Assembly (NCBI RefSeq): GCF_023333595.1
Contig: NZ_JAIQZM010000008.1
Location: 36,270-100,269, forward strand
Reading direction: 5' to 3'
Length of the DNA stretch: 64,000 nucleotides
Origin: Argonema galeatum A003/A1
GTDB taxonomy: Bacteria > Cyanobacteriota > Cyanobacteriia > Cyanobacteriales > Aerosakkonemataceae
Position numbers and translations under genes: made by a program. This document shows positions 26,760 to 34,742 of this stretch, piece after piece (the first letter of the stretch is position 1; every line of letters starts with the position of its first letter). The notes below the pieces were generated by a model. The model was not told the DNA's origin and searched no databases. It was given only the letters and a program-made list of their open reading frames with translations.

Positions 26760-26857
26760 CACCACCTAAAATTGTTTACATATGTACTATGTCATTAGGC
26801 ATAAAAACGCCTATTTTTAGTTGTTTCACCTTGCTAATGGGATTTTTTTTGATTCAT

Positions 26858-27393
26858 CTATGTGAGCGTATGGCTACCAATAGGTATCTTATAAAGTAGC
26901 TTTACTTGCTCTTCGTATTCTTCATCAACCTGCTTGGCACTGTAAAAATATGGTAAATATTTTCATCTTCTTTTTCTAATGTTATCGACATAAAGTCGTT
27001 GCTCATTATAATCAAAAATGCAAATATTTATGGGAAGTAATACTTTTTTGTCTTATACCAAATCCGGGATAAAAACCCCCGTTATCCATAAGTTGGGTGA
27101 AGCATTGCGGTAGAAAGGCTTTGGCTCTTGGGAATACACTTATTGCCGCAATGCTTCACCCCTACACTTCACACTATAAAGGGGGTAAATAACCCGGATT
27201 TGGTATAAATCCCCAAAGCCTATATAGATAACCAAATAATTGAAAGCCCCTTCTCATCGACAAGAGCATCTTGTTTGGGGCTAATTTTCTTATCAGTTCT
27301 ACTGGCATAGACATCAAGATTTGTGATGTCATCGCCACCAAAAAGTTTTTTACGGTAATCGGGATAAAACTCTTCGAGTTTGAAAATTGCCAT
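26858..27393 (-). pseudogene. Fourth AvaK-like paralogue, disrupted by a MITE
   Basis: From ATG 27393 the reverse frame reads MAIFKLEEFYPDYRKKLFGG then DDITNLDVYA, a clear PRC-barrel start, and decays into a stop after GLSIIWLSI. MITE family B (27055-27206) lies about 10 nt past that stop. Beyond it the homology resumes with KKVLLPINICIFDYNEQRLY then VDNI, and, after another stop, VDEEYEEQVKLLYK, which aligns with DYDYEEQLRGVYR of the paralogues. The YsnF/AvaK domain is absent. The promoter-side motif is kept (27446-27465). Point stops as well as the insertion mean the gene is dead. Confidence 0.85.
27055..27206. mobile_element. 152-bp MITE, family B, copy 2 (inside a pseudogene)
   Basis: Reverse-orientation copy of 21566-21717, identical by eye along its length. 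It splits the PRC-barrel of the fourth AvaK-like paralogue. Flanks read TT/ATACC...GGTAT/AA, so a TA-type target is possible but cannot be proven from one site. Confidence 0.9.
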
Positions 27394-27445
27394 AGCCTTT
27401 TACTTAAATTATATGATAAAAATAACATTTTAACTTTCATCTATC

Positions 27446-27465
27446 CATCTTGCTTGAGAATGATT
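27446..27465 (-). promoter_or_regulatory. Conserved motif upstream of the disrupted paralogue
   Basis: On + it reads CATCTTGCTTGAGAATGATT, 52 nt before the former start codon at 27393. It is the most diverged of the four copies, as expected upstream of a dead gene. Confidence 0.45.
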
Positions 27466-27634
27466 GACTCTTATGTCAATAAACTTCCGCAATTATCTGC
27501 ACCAAATGTATTAGATAAAAAGACCTAGAAAACTGATAAGCTTAATTTAAGGAGTTAATTGTTGAAGATAATCAAATTGTGAATTAAAACTGCTAGTCTG
27601 GAGGATTTACAATATAAAATATGCCTAATAGTAG

Positions 27635-28291
27635 ATGTGGAGAATGTTTAATCAGTGTTGGCTAAAGCTGTTGCAACAGCAGCGATCGATCGCTGTCATC
27701 CGCGCCCCCCAGCTAGAACTAGGTCGCCAGATGGCAAGGGCGGTGGCAGCTGGAGGGATGGGCTTGATTGAGATTACCTGGAATAGCGATCGCGCACCAG
27801 AGCTGATCGCTCTTTTGCGATCCGAATTACCAGGGTGTACTATTGGTAGCGGCACTCTGCTGAACTTAGAGCAGATGCAGCAGGCGATCGCATCAGGTGC
27901 CCAATTCCTCTTCACCCCCCACGTTGACCCAACCCTAATTCGGGCGGCGGTGGATGCCGGTGTGCCTATAATACCAGGGGCGCTCTCTCCAACAGAAATT
28001 GTAACAGCACATCAAGCAGGAGCCAGCTGTGTCAAAGTGTTTCCCATCCAAGCAGTGGGAGGATCGCGCTACATCCGCAGTTTACAAGGGCCGCTGGGAC
28101 ATATCCCGCTAATACCCACTGGTGGGGTGACGCTGGAAAATGCGAGAGAATTTTTGCTCGCAGGTGCGATCGCAGTGGGACTTGCAGGCGACCTATTTCC
28201 CCAAAAGCTAATCGCAGCCAAAAATTGGGAAGCTCTAGAACAACAGGCGCGAAACCTGATCCAACAGCTAGCCACTAACCCGATTAATTGA
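27635..28291 (+). CDS. eda: KDPG/KHG aldolase (2-dehydro-3-deoxyphosphogluconate aldolase)
   Basis: Class I aldolase of 218 residues: 2-keto-3-deoxy-6-phosphogluconate to pyruvate + glyceraldehyde 3-phosphate (Entner-Doudoroff), with a possible 4-hydroxy-2-oxoglutarate activity. The TIM-barrel signatures are present: VIRAPQLELG, GLIEITWNS (catalytic Glu), TIGSGTLLN, FLFTPHVDPTL, and the Schiff-base strand SCVKVFPIQAVGG (Lys), then PLIPTGGV. ATG 27635 is used; ATG 27644 is also possible. Standalone gene just downstream of the AvaK-like array, on the opposite strand. Confidence 0.92.
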   Translation: MWRMFNQCWLKLLQQQRSIAVIRAPQLELGRQMARAVAAGGMGLIEITWNSDRAPELIALLRSELPGCTIGSGTLLNLEQMQQAIASGAQFLFTPHVDPTLIRAAVDAGVPIIPGALSPTEIVTAHQAGASCVKVFPIQAVGGSRYIRSLQGPLGHIPLIPTGGVTLENAREFLLAGAIAVGLAGDLFPQKLIAAKNWEALEQQARNLIQQLATNPIN

Positions 28292-28386
28292 TATACCATA
28301 CAGAAAAAACCCGCGCTTGTTGCTGCTAGAGGCTAGCGAACTGAAGCAGTAAAATTCAAATTTTCCGGTGTGAGGAGGAGTTCAAG

Positions 28387-29175
28387 ATGAAAAAAATCAT
28401 TTCTTCTTTCTGGTTGCGTTGTTCTGGAGCTTTACTGGTTGGTGTTGCACTAACTCTAACTGCATTCTCTGCCAGGTCAATACCCACTCAGAGGACTACT
28501 ACACAAAGAGACAGGTCAATATCCACTCCCAGAACAACCGCACAAAAACGTAGGTCAATACCCACTCAGAGGACTACTACACAAAGAGACAGGTCAATAC
28601 CCACTCCCAGAACAACTTTACAAAGAGGCAGGTCAATAACCGCTCAGAGGACTACTCTACAAAAACGTAGGCCAATATTCACTCAGAGGACTACTACACA
28701 AAGAGGCAGGTCAATATCCACTCTGACCACAACTGTAGAAAAACGTAGGCCAATACCCACTCTGACCACAATTGCACTAAAAGATAAAATCGCTAACAAA
28801 ATCTTGGATCTGCAAGAAACCCAGCAACGCTGGATTGAAGTTGACCTATCCAACCAAAAGCTGATTGCCTGGGAGGGTACAAGTCCCGTTCGTGCCGTTC
28901 TTGTTTCCACTGGCAAACAATCAACCCCTACCCGCGTCGGCACCTTTGCAGTTCAAATTAAATACCTATCAGCCCGAATGACTGGGCAGGGTTATGATGT
29001 TACCAACGTGCCTCACACCATGTACTATTCTGGGGGCTATGCTATTCACGGTGCTTACTGGCATAAGCGGTTTGGCACTCCGGTGAGTCACGGCTGCATC
29101 AATGTAGCGCTCGATCACGCTGAATGGCTGTTCAAATGGTCTAACGTCGGTACGCCAGTGATTGTCCACGAATAA
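28387..29175 (+). CDS. L,D-transpeptidase (YkuD) with tandem 13-residue repeats
   Basis: Exported cell-wall enzyme of 262 residues. The signal peptide (about 1-29) is followed by eight 13-residue repeats (about 30-133) of the type RSIPTQRTTTQRD, strongly basic and Thr-rich, then a YkuD catalytic domain with RWIEVDLSNQKLIAWEG, GTFAVQIKY, the first catalytic His in YAIHGAYWH and the nucleophile motif SHGCIN. YkuD enzymes form 3-3 cross-links or attach proteins to peptidoglycan. The basic repeat region could bind an anionic wall polymer or span the thick cyanobacterial peptidoglycan; that is inference. GAGGAG precedes the ATG. A repeat-less paralogue follows at 29548. Confidence 0.9.
   Translation: MKKIISSFWLRCSGALLVGVALTLTAFSARSIPTQRTTTQRDRSISTPRTTAQKRRSIPTQRTTTQRDRSIPTPRTTLQRGRSITAQRTTLQKRRPIFTQRTTTQRGRSISTLTTTVEKRRPIPTLTTIALKDKIANKILDLQETQQRWIEVDLSNQKLIAWEGTSPVRAVLVSTGKQSTPTRVGTFAVQIKYLSARMTGQGYDVTNVPHTMYYSGGYAIHGAYWHKRFGTPVSHGCINVALDHAEWLFKWSNVGTPVIVHE
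28474..28785 (+). repeat. 39-bp coding tandem repeat, eight units
   Basis: Eight in-frame units of 39 bp inside the L,D-transpeptidase. Alternate units are most alike (ACTCAGAGGACTACTACACA and ACTCCCAGAACAAC types), suggesting that a 78-bp dimer was duplicated. Units diverge toward the 3' end. Confidence 0.85.
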
Positions 29176-29547
29176 CAGGGAAAGTCAAAAGTCAAAAGTC
29201 AGAAGATTATTTATACTTCGCACGGGCATAAATGGGCGAAGCATTCCGTGAATAATTTGTTGGTTGAACCCAAAGATCTTTGACGGAATGCGAAAGCCCC
29301 TACAGGCATAAAAAAGCTCGGTCACAGACCGTGCTGAGTATATCATTCTTTTTCCCCTCTGCCCCTCTGCCCCTCTGCTCCTCTGCTCCTCTGCTCCTCT
29401 GCCCCTCTGCCCCCCTGCCCCTCTGCCCCTCTGCCCCTCTGCCCCCCTGCCCCTCTGCCCCTGGAGCCCCTCTGCGGCCTTATAGATATTCTTGAGAGCG
29501 GGAAAGGAGTGGAAATAGAGTAATCTAGACCCAGGAGGTAGTGAACT
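29176..29547. other. Intergenic region between the two L,D-transpeptidase genes
   Basis: Holds AAGTCAAAAGTCAAAAGTCAG-type repeats (about 29183), an imperfect hairpin GCGAAGCATTCCGTG ... ACGGAATGCGAAAG (about 29233-29297) and the long CCCCTCTG array. The Shine-Dalgarno of the next gene (CCAGGAGGTAG) is at about 29531. No gene. Confidence 0.6.
29354..29463. repeat. CCCCTCTG octamer tandem array (long)
   Basis: About 14 consecutive 8-bp units: CCCCTCTG with variants CTCCTCTG (three in a row) and CCCCCCTG. Because 8 is not a multiple of 3, a change of one unit would shift any reading frame; it lies outside genes. Same family as 6595-6639. Confidence 0.85.
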
Positions 29548-30102
29548 ATGGAAACCATCATTCGCTCTGGTTGGTTACGTCGCTCAGGAAGTTTCTGGGC
29601 AGGTATGGCGCTAATACTGGTGACTTTATTTTCCGGGTCAATGCCGTCTGAAGCGGCATCAAGGTCAGCAAGGCAGGCGCAGCTACAGCAAAATAAAATT
29701 ACTAAGACAGTCGCTAAATCGGGCTCGAAACGCAATAAAGTCGCCCGTGCTAAAGGACGCTGGATTGAAGTTAACCTGGCAAAGCAACGGTTAGTTGCCT
29801 GGGAAAATGGCAAAGTGGTTTATTCCACCGCCATTTCCAGCGGCAAGCGTGGCACTCCAACTCGCCGGGGAACCTTTACTATTAAATCCAAGTACCGCGC
29901 CAAGACAATGCGTGGGCCGGGATATGTAGCTCCAAATGTCCCCTATACAATGTTTTACTCTGGGGGCTATGCCATTCATGGTGCTTACTGGCATAACCGC
30001 TTTGGCACACCAGTCAGCCACGGGTGCGTCAATCTGCCGGTAGGACAAGCTCGGAGGCTCTTTAGCTGGGCTGGCACGGGTACAAAAGTGGTAGTCCGTT
30101 AA
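29548..30102 (+). CDS. L,D-transpeptidase (YkuD), short paralogue
   Basis: 184 residues. The signal peptide (about 1-35) ends near SGSMPSEAAS, then a basic Gln/Lys stretch, then the YkuD domain with RWIEVNLAKQRLVAWENG, GTPTRRGTFTIKSKY, YAIHGAYWHNRFGTP and SHGCVN (nucleophile Cys). The catalytic region is almost word for word that of the upstream gene, so the pair is a tandem duplication in which only the first copy gained the 13-residue repeats. CCAGGAGGTAG sits 6-7 nt before the ATG. A family A MITE begins 8 nt after the stop. Confidence 0.9.
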   Translation: METIIRSGWLRRSGSFWAGMALILVTLFSGSMPSEAASRSARQAQLQQNKITKTVAKSGSKRNKVARAKGRWIEVNLAKQRLVAWENGKVVYSTAISSGKRGTPTRRGTFTIKSKYRAKTMRGPGYVAPNVPYTMFYSGGYAIHGAYWHNRFGTPVSHGCVNLPVGQARRLFSWAGTGTKVVVR

Positions 30103-30110
30103 TCTAGGGG

Positions 30111-30207
30111 CTAGAACACCGATTCAGTAATACTTGGTGGTGCGTTTTTAATTTGTAGGGGCGTTCGCTACGCGAACGCCCCTACCATTACTGAATCGGT
30201 GTTCTAG
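30111..30207. mobile_element. MITE-like palindromic element, family A, copy 2
   Basis: 97 bp with ends CTAGAACACCGATTCAGTAA and TTACTGAATCGGTGTTCTAG and a central palindrome GGGGCGTTCGCTACGCGAAC. The left 50 bp match the reversed right 50 bp of 6429-6568, while the cores differ. Its last CTAG (30204-30207) contains the stop codon of the convergent Hsp70-like gene. Confidence 0.85.
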
Positions 30208-31802
30208 CTGAGCTGAACTACGGGCCGATCGTCCAACAGCCTTTGGTTGGTAAGCTGGTCTTCAACGGTCATCCGCAGAAAGCGTTGGTCATCTACCTGA
30301 AAAAGCACTTTGATACGATCGCTCCCCGGATACCCAGGCGGTGTCAATTGCGCGATCGTGCGGGCACCTTCCCGGTCATTTAGAGGTTGTACTTGAGTCT
30401 GAGAGCTGGTAAGATTGCGAGTAATGAGGCGATCGCCATCAAAATAAACTTCTGTACCGCCGCCAGTTTCAGCACCCAATTCCCCAACTATTAATTCAAT
30501 GCTGGGTTGGTTTTCCACTGAGGCACCCAGCAATAATTCTACCGGATCGCTCATGGGGTAAGGCTGTCCAGCTTTAATTAAAGGATGCCAGTTGTGTTGG
30601 TTGTGGCGTCTATCCCAGTAGCGGATGCCGTAACTGTGGTAGAGAAAGTCTTTGAGTTCAAAACCTTGGGTTAGCTGGATAGCACCTTGTGCGATCGCTT
30701 CAAAAGGTCGATCGCAACGAATTTTTGTCGCCTCGAAGTATTGCTGCACCCAAGTTTGCACAGATGGGATTTGCACCGTACCGCCAACTAACAAAACAGC
30801 ATCAATATCGGCAACTTCTAAACCTTGGCGTCGTGCTTGCTGTAGCACTTGATTTATTGACTCATCCAGTCGTTCAAAAAACTGATGTTCTTTGAGAATA
30901 GTTTCAAAGCGATCGCGGTCTAATTCTAGCTCATAGCTTTCAAAAGTTTCATCATTAAAATAAACTTCATTCGCCTGTTTTTGCAAAGAAAGCTTAATTT
31001 TTAACCGTTCTGCCAAGCGAGTTGTCAGCGCTGTTGATGCCAAACCTTGAGTTTTTGCGAAATAATCGATTAGCCAATTATCAATATCCGAACCGCCCAA
31101 ATTTTGTCCAGCTTTTGCCAGTACGCGGGCTGTTTTTATCTTTTGGCTTGAAGACTCAGCGAGAGATTTCTCACCCCATTTGAGAATAAAACCCAGAGGT
31201 TTTTTGCTGGCTGAACTATCCAGCCGCACCAGGGAAAGATCCAGCGTACCGCCGCCAAAATCTATTACTAGGATAACTTGCCGATCGCCCATACCATAGC
31301 CCAAAGCCGCTGCTGTAGGCTCATCCAGCATTCGCACCTGTTCAACGGACAGGGATTGGCAAACTTGACCTAACCAGTGGCGATAAGCTTCAAAACTATC
31401 TACCGGCACAGTCAATATTAAAGATTGTCCGACATCTGGCAAAGTAGCTTGCAGTTTTTCAATCAGATTAGACAAGAACCATTGTCCAACCTGCTCAAAA
31501 GTAACTATCTTTCCATCCAGTTCGGGAAGAAATCCTTGGATTGGAGCGCCAATACCGCGTTTGAAACTGCGGAAAAATCGGGGGTCGGATTTGAGGTCAA
31601 GACCCCTCTCTAGCACCGCCTGTCCAACTACCACCTTACCGGAGGAGGCATCCTCAACATAAAGCAGACTGGGAATCAGGGGGGGATTTTGCCCAAGCGT
31701 CACCGACACACCCGGTAAGCTTAAGGTTTCTGGCTTCTGGGTGACTGGGTTCCAGCGCGTGATTACCGTGTTGCTAGTTCCGAAATCGATTGCGTAGGAC
31801 AT
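30204..31802 (-). CDS. Hsp70-family (DnaK-like) protein
   Basis: 532 residues, shorter than DnaK (about 630). The actin-like ATPase domain is clear: YAIDFGTSNTVITRW (phosphate 1), DEPTAAALGYG, ILVIDFGGGTLDLSLV (phosphate 2), and AVLLVGGTVQIPSVQ (adenosine). After about 370 residues the C-terminus is beta-rich and not a standard substrate-binding domain plus lid (VELLLGASVENQPSIELIVG, RFLRMTVEDQLTNQRLLDDR). Cyanobacteria carry several such divergent Hsp70s of unknown client. The stop TAG lies in the terminal CTAG of a MITE, so the present C-terminus may be set by that insertion. Divergent from the ATPase/PIN pair. Confidence 0.87.
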   Translation of the reverse strand: MSYAIDFGTSNTVITRWNPVTQKPETLSLPGVSVTLGQNPPLIPSLLYVEDASSGKVVVGQAVLERGLDLKSDPRFFRSFKRGIGAPIQGFLPELDGKIVTFEQVGQWFLSNLIEKLQATLPDVGQSLILTVPVDSFEAYRHWLGQVCQSLSVEQVRMLDEPTAAALGYGMGDRQVILVIDFGGGTLDLSLVRLDSSASKKPLGFILKWGEKSLAESSSQKIKTARVLAKAGQNLGGSDIDNWLIDYFAKTQGLASTALTTRLAERLKIKLSLQKQANEVYFNDETFESYELELDRDRFETILKEHQFFERLDESINQVLQQARRQGLEVADIDAVLLVGGTVQIPSVQTWVQQYFEATKIRCDRPFEAIAQGAIQLTQGFELKDFLYHSYGIRYWDRRHNQHNWHPLIKAGQPYPMSDPVELLLGASVENQPSIELIVGELGAETGGGTEVYFDGDRLITRNLTSSQTQVQPLNDREGARTIAQLTPPGYPGSDRIKVLFQVDDQRFLRMTVEDQLTNQRLLDDRPVVQLS

Positions 31803-31900
31803 AGTTCCGAGCCGTAGGCATCGTCATTCACCTAGTTTACCAGTAGATTGGGATTCGATCGTACTATAGTATAGAGCAGCCCAAACGCAAACACAGCATT

Positions 31901-33208
31901 ATGAGTGAATCCACTTTCTCTCTTTTTGGACGCGGAATTGATGGCATTTCAGTGCGTGGCTATAAGTCTCTTTACGAAAAATGCAGCATTGAGGTGCGTC
32001 CCCTCACAATTCTTGCAGGTGCTAACAGTTCGGGTAAGTCCAGCATCATGCAGCCATTACTGCTACTAAAGCAGACTCTAGAAGCAACTTATGACCCTGG
32101 CGCTCTTTTACTCAATGGCCCTAATGTTAAATTTACTTCAGTAGATCAGCTTTTGTCTAAATTGTCTGGAAAAACCGATACTGATAACTTTACTATTAAA
32201 ATTGACATAGATGATAATCCTTTAATCAGCACGTTTGCTAAGCAGCCAAAACAGGGTATTCAAGTCGTTCGATCGACATATCACATTGCTAATGAGCCAA
32301 TTACTATTTCACCGGGAATGACTCATCAAGAAGTGTCAAAAATACTTCCCGAATCAATATCTACTAATTACGACGATTTGGTGTTTTATGCAGATGAAGC
32401 TCCGCTTAATACAAGCGTGGTTAGTGCCAGAGGTTTTTTGGACTTTACATTGCTAGGAGGTTCCTTTATTTACTCTGCTATTTCTAGTGATTTCCAAAAA
32501 CACATTCGCCACATCATCCACGTTCCAGGTTTAAGAGGAAATCCCGAACGAACTTACAATACCACAGCCGTTGGTCACGAATTTACTGGCACTTTTGAGA
32601 ATTACGTTGCCAGCGTAATCAATCATTGGCAGAATACAGAAGATAATAGACTTAGACAATTAGAAACAGATCTTAAAAAACTTGGACTAACTTGGAAAGT
32701 TGATGCAAAACAGCTTAATGATGTACAGTTTGAGTTGCGTGTAGGACGTTTGCCTCGTAGTGGTGAAGCAAGTGATATGGTAAGTCTTGCTGATGTTGGC
32801 TTTGGTGTGTCACAAACTTTACCAGTTCTAGTTGCTCTACTCGTAGCAGAACCGGGACAATTAGTTTATCTCGAACAGCCAGAAATTCACCTACATCCTC
32901 GCGCTCAAGCTACTTTGGCAGAGGTATTAGCCGATGCTGCAAATCGAGGTGTGCGAGTAGTTGTAGAAACACATAGCGATTTGCTACTCAGGCGTATTCA
33001 ATCATTAGTTGCTGAAGGTAAAATTCCACCAAAAAACGTCAAACTTCACTGGTTCAAACGGCGCGATGATGGTGTTACAGAAGTAAGTAGTGCCAATCTA
33101 GATGATGCAGGAGCTTTTGGAGAATGGCCTGAAGATTTTTCTGATATTGCTCTTGAAGAAGAAAGCCGCTATCTTGATGCAGCTGAGTCCCGTCTAGCGA
33201 GACGTTAA
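31901..33208 (+). CDS. OLD-like AAA/ABC ATPase (DUF3696 type)
   Basis: 435 residues. Walker A GANSSGKSS (about 41-49), an insertion-rich middle, an ABC-signature-like DVGFGVSQTLPVL (about 300), Walker B LVYLEQPEIHLHP (about 322) and the H-loop ETHSD (about 357). The C-terminal GAFGEWPEDF is the DUF3696-type ending. There is no TOPRIM domain, so the nuclease activity would come from a partner, presumably the next gene (1 nt gap). Family relatives act in anti-phage systems with separate effectors (PARIS, AbiL). Assignment of this pair to defence is inference. Codon use is more AT-rich than the neighbours, hinting at transfer. Confidence 0.85.
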   Translation: MSESTFSLFGRGIDGISVRGYKSLYEKCSIEVRPLTILAGANSSGKSSIMQPLLLLKQTLEATYDPGALLLNGPNVKFTSVDQLLSKLSGKTDTDNFTIKIDIDDNPLISTFAKQPKQGIQVVRSTYHIANEPITISPGMTHQEVSKILPESISTNYDDLVFYADEAPLNTSVVSARGFLDFTLLGGSFIYSAISSDFQKHIRHIIHVPGLRGNPERTYNTTAVGHEFTGTFENYVASVINHWQNTEDNRLRQLETDLKKLGLTWKVDAKQLNDVQFELRVGRLPRSGEASDMVSLADVGFGVSQTLPVLVALLVAEPGQLVYLEQPEIHLHPRAQATLAEVLADAANRGVRVVVETHSDLLLRRIQSLVAEGKIPPKNVKLHWFKRRDDGVTEVSSANLDDAGAFGEWPEDFSDIALEEESRYLDAAESRLARR

Positions 33209-33209
33209 T

Positions 33210-33761
33210 ATGTCAGCTAAGGTTTCCAAACGCCTTGTGATTTATGCCTCTGTAGCGCGTGCTGCTGGTAGCGAAGATGCAAAAGATCCAAAATCTCAAA
33301 ACTGCCGCGATTTTCTCAAAGCTGTACGGAATATCTGTCACCGAATCGTTATGACACCAGATATTAAAGAGGAGTGGAATAAGCATCAATCAATTTTTGC
33401 CAGTCGATGGCGTTCCTCAATGGTGGCAAAGAAAAAGCTGGAATATCTCTCTGAGATTGTGGTGGATGATGAATTGTGGAGCCAAGTTGAAGATTTTACC
33501 GAGTTCGACAATCAGCGCTCGGCAATGATTAAAGATCTATTATTAATTGAAGCAGCACTGGCAACAGATAAAATTGTAATTTCTCTTGATGACAGAGTTA
33601 GGAAATTTTTTGCCAAAGCAGCAGAACAGGTTAACGAACTCAAAGATATTGTATGGGTCAACCCAGCGAGACCAGAAGAGCAAGCCCTTCTTTGGCTTGA
33701 AAATGGTGCAGAACCTGAAATAGAGCGACAATTAGGATTCCGACCCGAAGAAAGTTGCTAA
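33210..33761 (+). CDS. PIN-like domain protein, partner of the ATPase
   Basis: 183 residues beginning 1 nt after the ATPase stop. The C-terminal half matches the PIN nuclease pattern: KDLLLIEAALATDKIVISLD followed by DRVRKFF, with TPDIKEEWNKH supplying a middle acidic site. The first PIN strand, usually VxDxSV, reads RLVIYASVARAAG, so the first metal-binding Asp is missing at its usual place. It may be a PIN relative with a rearranged or inactive site, or the role may be met by D22 or D25 in the following loop. Tight coupling with the ATPase suggests a two-component toxin/effector arrangement. Confidence 0.68.
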   Translation: MSAKVSKRLVIYASVARAAGSEDAKDPKSQNCRDFLKAVRNICHRIVMTPDIKEEWNKHQSIFASRWRSSMVAKKKLEYLSEIVVDDELWSQVEDFTEFDNQRSAMIKDLLLIEAALATDKIVISLDDRVRKFFAKAAEQVNELKDIVWVNPARPEEQALLWLENGAEPEIERQLGFRPEESC

Positions 33762-33915
33762 TGACTAATTTCCATGAAGAATTAGCCATTAGCCATTAGC
33801 AAATTCAGAGAGCATTACAAAGCAGAATTTAGTCCGTTGACAAATAGGTACAGAATGTGATTAAAAAAAACACTAATAAAGTAGAAGTTGTGAATAACAT
33901 AATTTTTAACTCTAA

Positions 33916-34506
33916 CTACTCTTCAGTCAATGAATTGTCCAGCGCCCAAATTATTAAAAAGGGAATACCAAGTCCCAGAATTTGATTTAATACCAACCAA
34001 GTTATAGAATCAGAATAATTCCAGCCAAAGATCGTAAATCCGCGTTTCGTAGAGGATAGCAAAGCATCCCAAATTAGGTGTGCGGACATCCCGACAGATA
34101 GACCAATTGCAGCATCTCTTAACCACCGCCACCACTGGTTACTGCTGTCAGAATAAGATCGATCGCGCTTCATACCCCACCAGCTAAGGATGAGCAAACC
34201 TAGAGGAAACAAAGTAGAATGAAATAGCCAACTGCGGTGGATTAAAAATCTGAACCTCGTCCAGTTGTAGAGCGGAATATCCCAGTCTGGAACTGCCATG
34301 TAGAAAAACTGGTCGGATAAGACGGGGATATGCAGTTTGCGGAAGAAGAATAACCCACTTGCTCCCCAGATCAGCATTACCAAAAACCAAATGGGGTTAA
34401 TCCTCTTCACCCCTTCTTTGGCGTAGCGTTCTAACAGCCACCAATAACCGGCTCCAACGGCTAGCCCTACTACAAAATGGATGAGTTTATCAGAGAAAGA
34501 ATCCAT
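33916..34506 (-). CDS. YdjM/DUF457-like integral membrane protein
   Basis: Membrane protein with about five hydrophobic helices. A metal-dependent-hydrolase-like pattern is visible: PDWDIPLY, then HRSWLFHSTLFPLG, and SAHLIWDALLSSTKRGF, corresponding to the PDxD, HRxxTHS and HLxxD motifs of the YdjM (LexA-controlled in E. coli) family. The frame is open from TTG 34629, but the first 41 residues look uncoded; ATG 34506 (MDSFSDKLIHFVVGLAVGAG) starts right before the first helix and is preferred, without a clear Shine-Dalgarno. Substrate and role unknown. Convergent with the ATPase/PIN pair. Confidence 0.65.
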   Translation of the reverse strand: MDSFSDKLIHFVVGLAVGAGYWWLLERYAKEGVKRINPIWFLVMLIWGASGLFFFRKLHIPVLSDQFFYMAVPDWDIPLYNWTRFRFLIHRSWLFHSTLFPLGLLILSWWGMKRDRSYSDSSNQWWRWLRDAAIGLSVGMSAHLIWDALLSSTKRGFTIFGWNYSDSITWLVLNQILGLGIPFLIIWALDNSLTEE

Positions 34507-34742
34507 ATTTTGCACGCACCAATTAAAAGCTACTGGAGGATGAGTGACACCCTCTATCCTAGAGAATAGCTCTTTAGATTGATACGAAACTAAATATTTC
34601 TTAATGTCACCTGATAGGTCAGATGACAAACTTGTTTAGACGTTCTCGATCATCCAGTCGCGAACCAGTGAGAACGTCAAAGCACCCCGTCAGTTCTGGA
34701 AGCCTTGTATATCAAGATTGCAACCCTGGTTTTTGGAGAGGT

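Noticed and set aside
28474..28785. CRISPR array
   Set aside because: The 39-bp units are contiguous with no spacers and stay in frame inside an L,D-transpeptidase.
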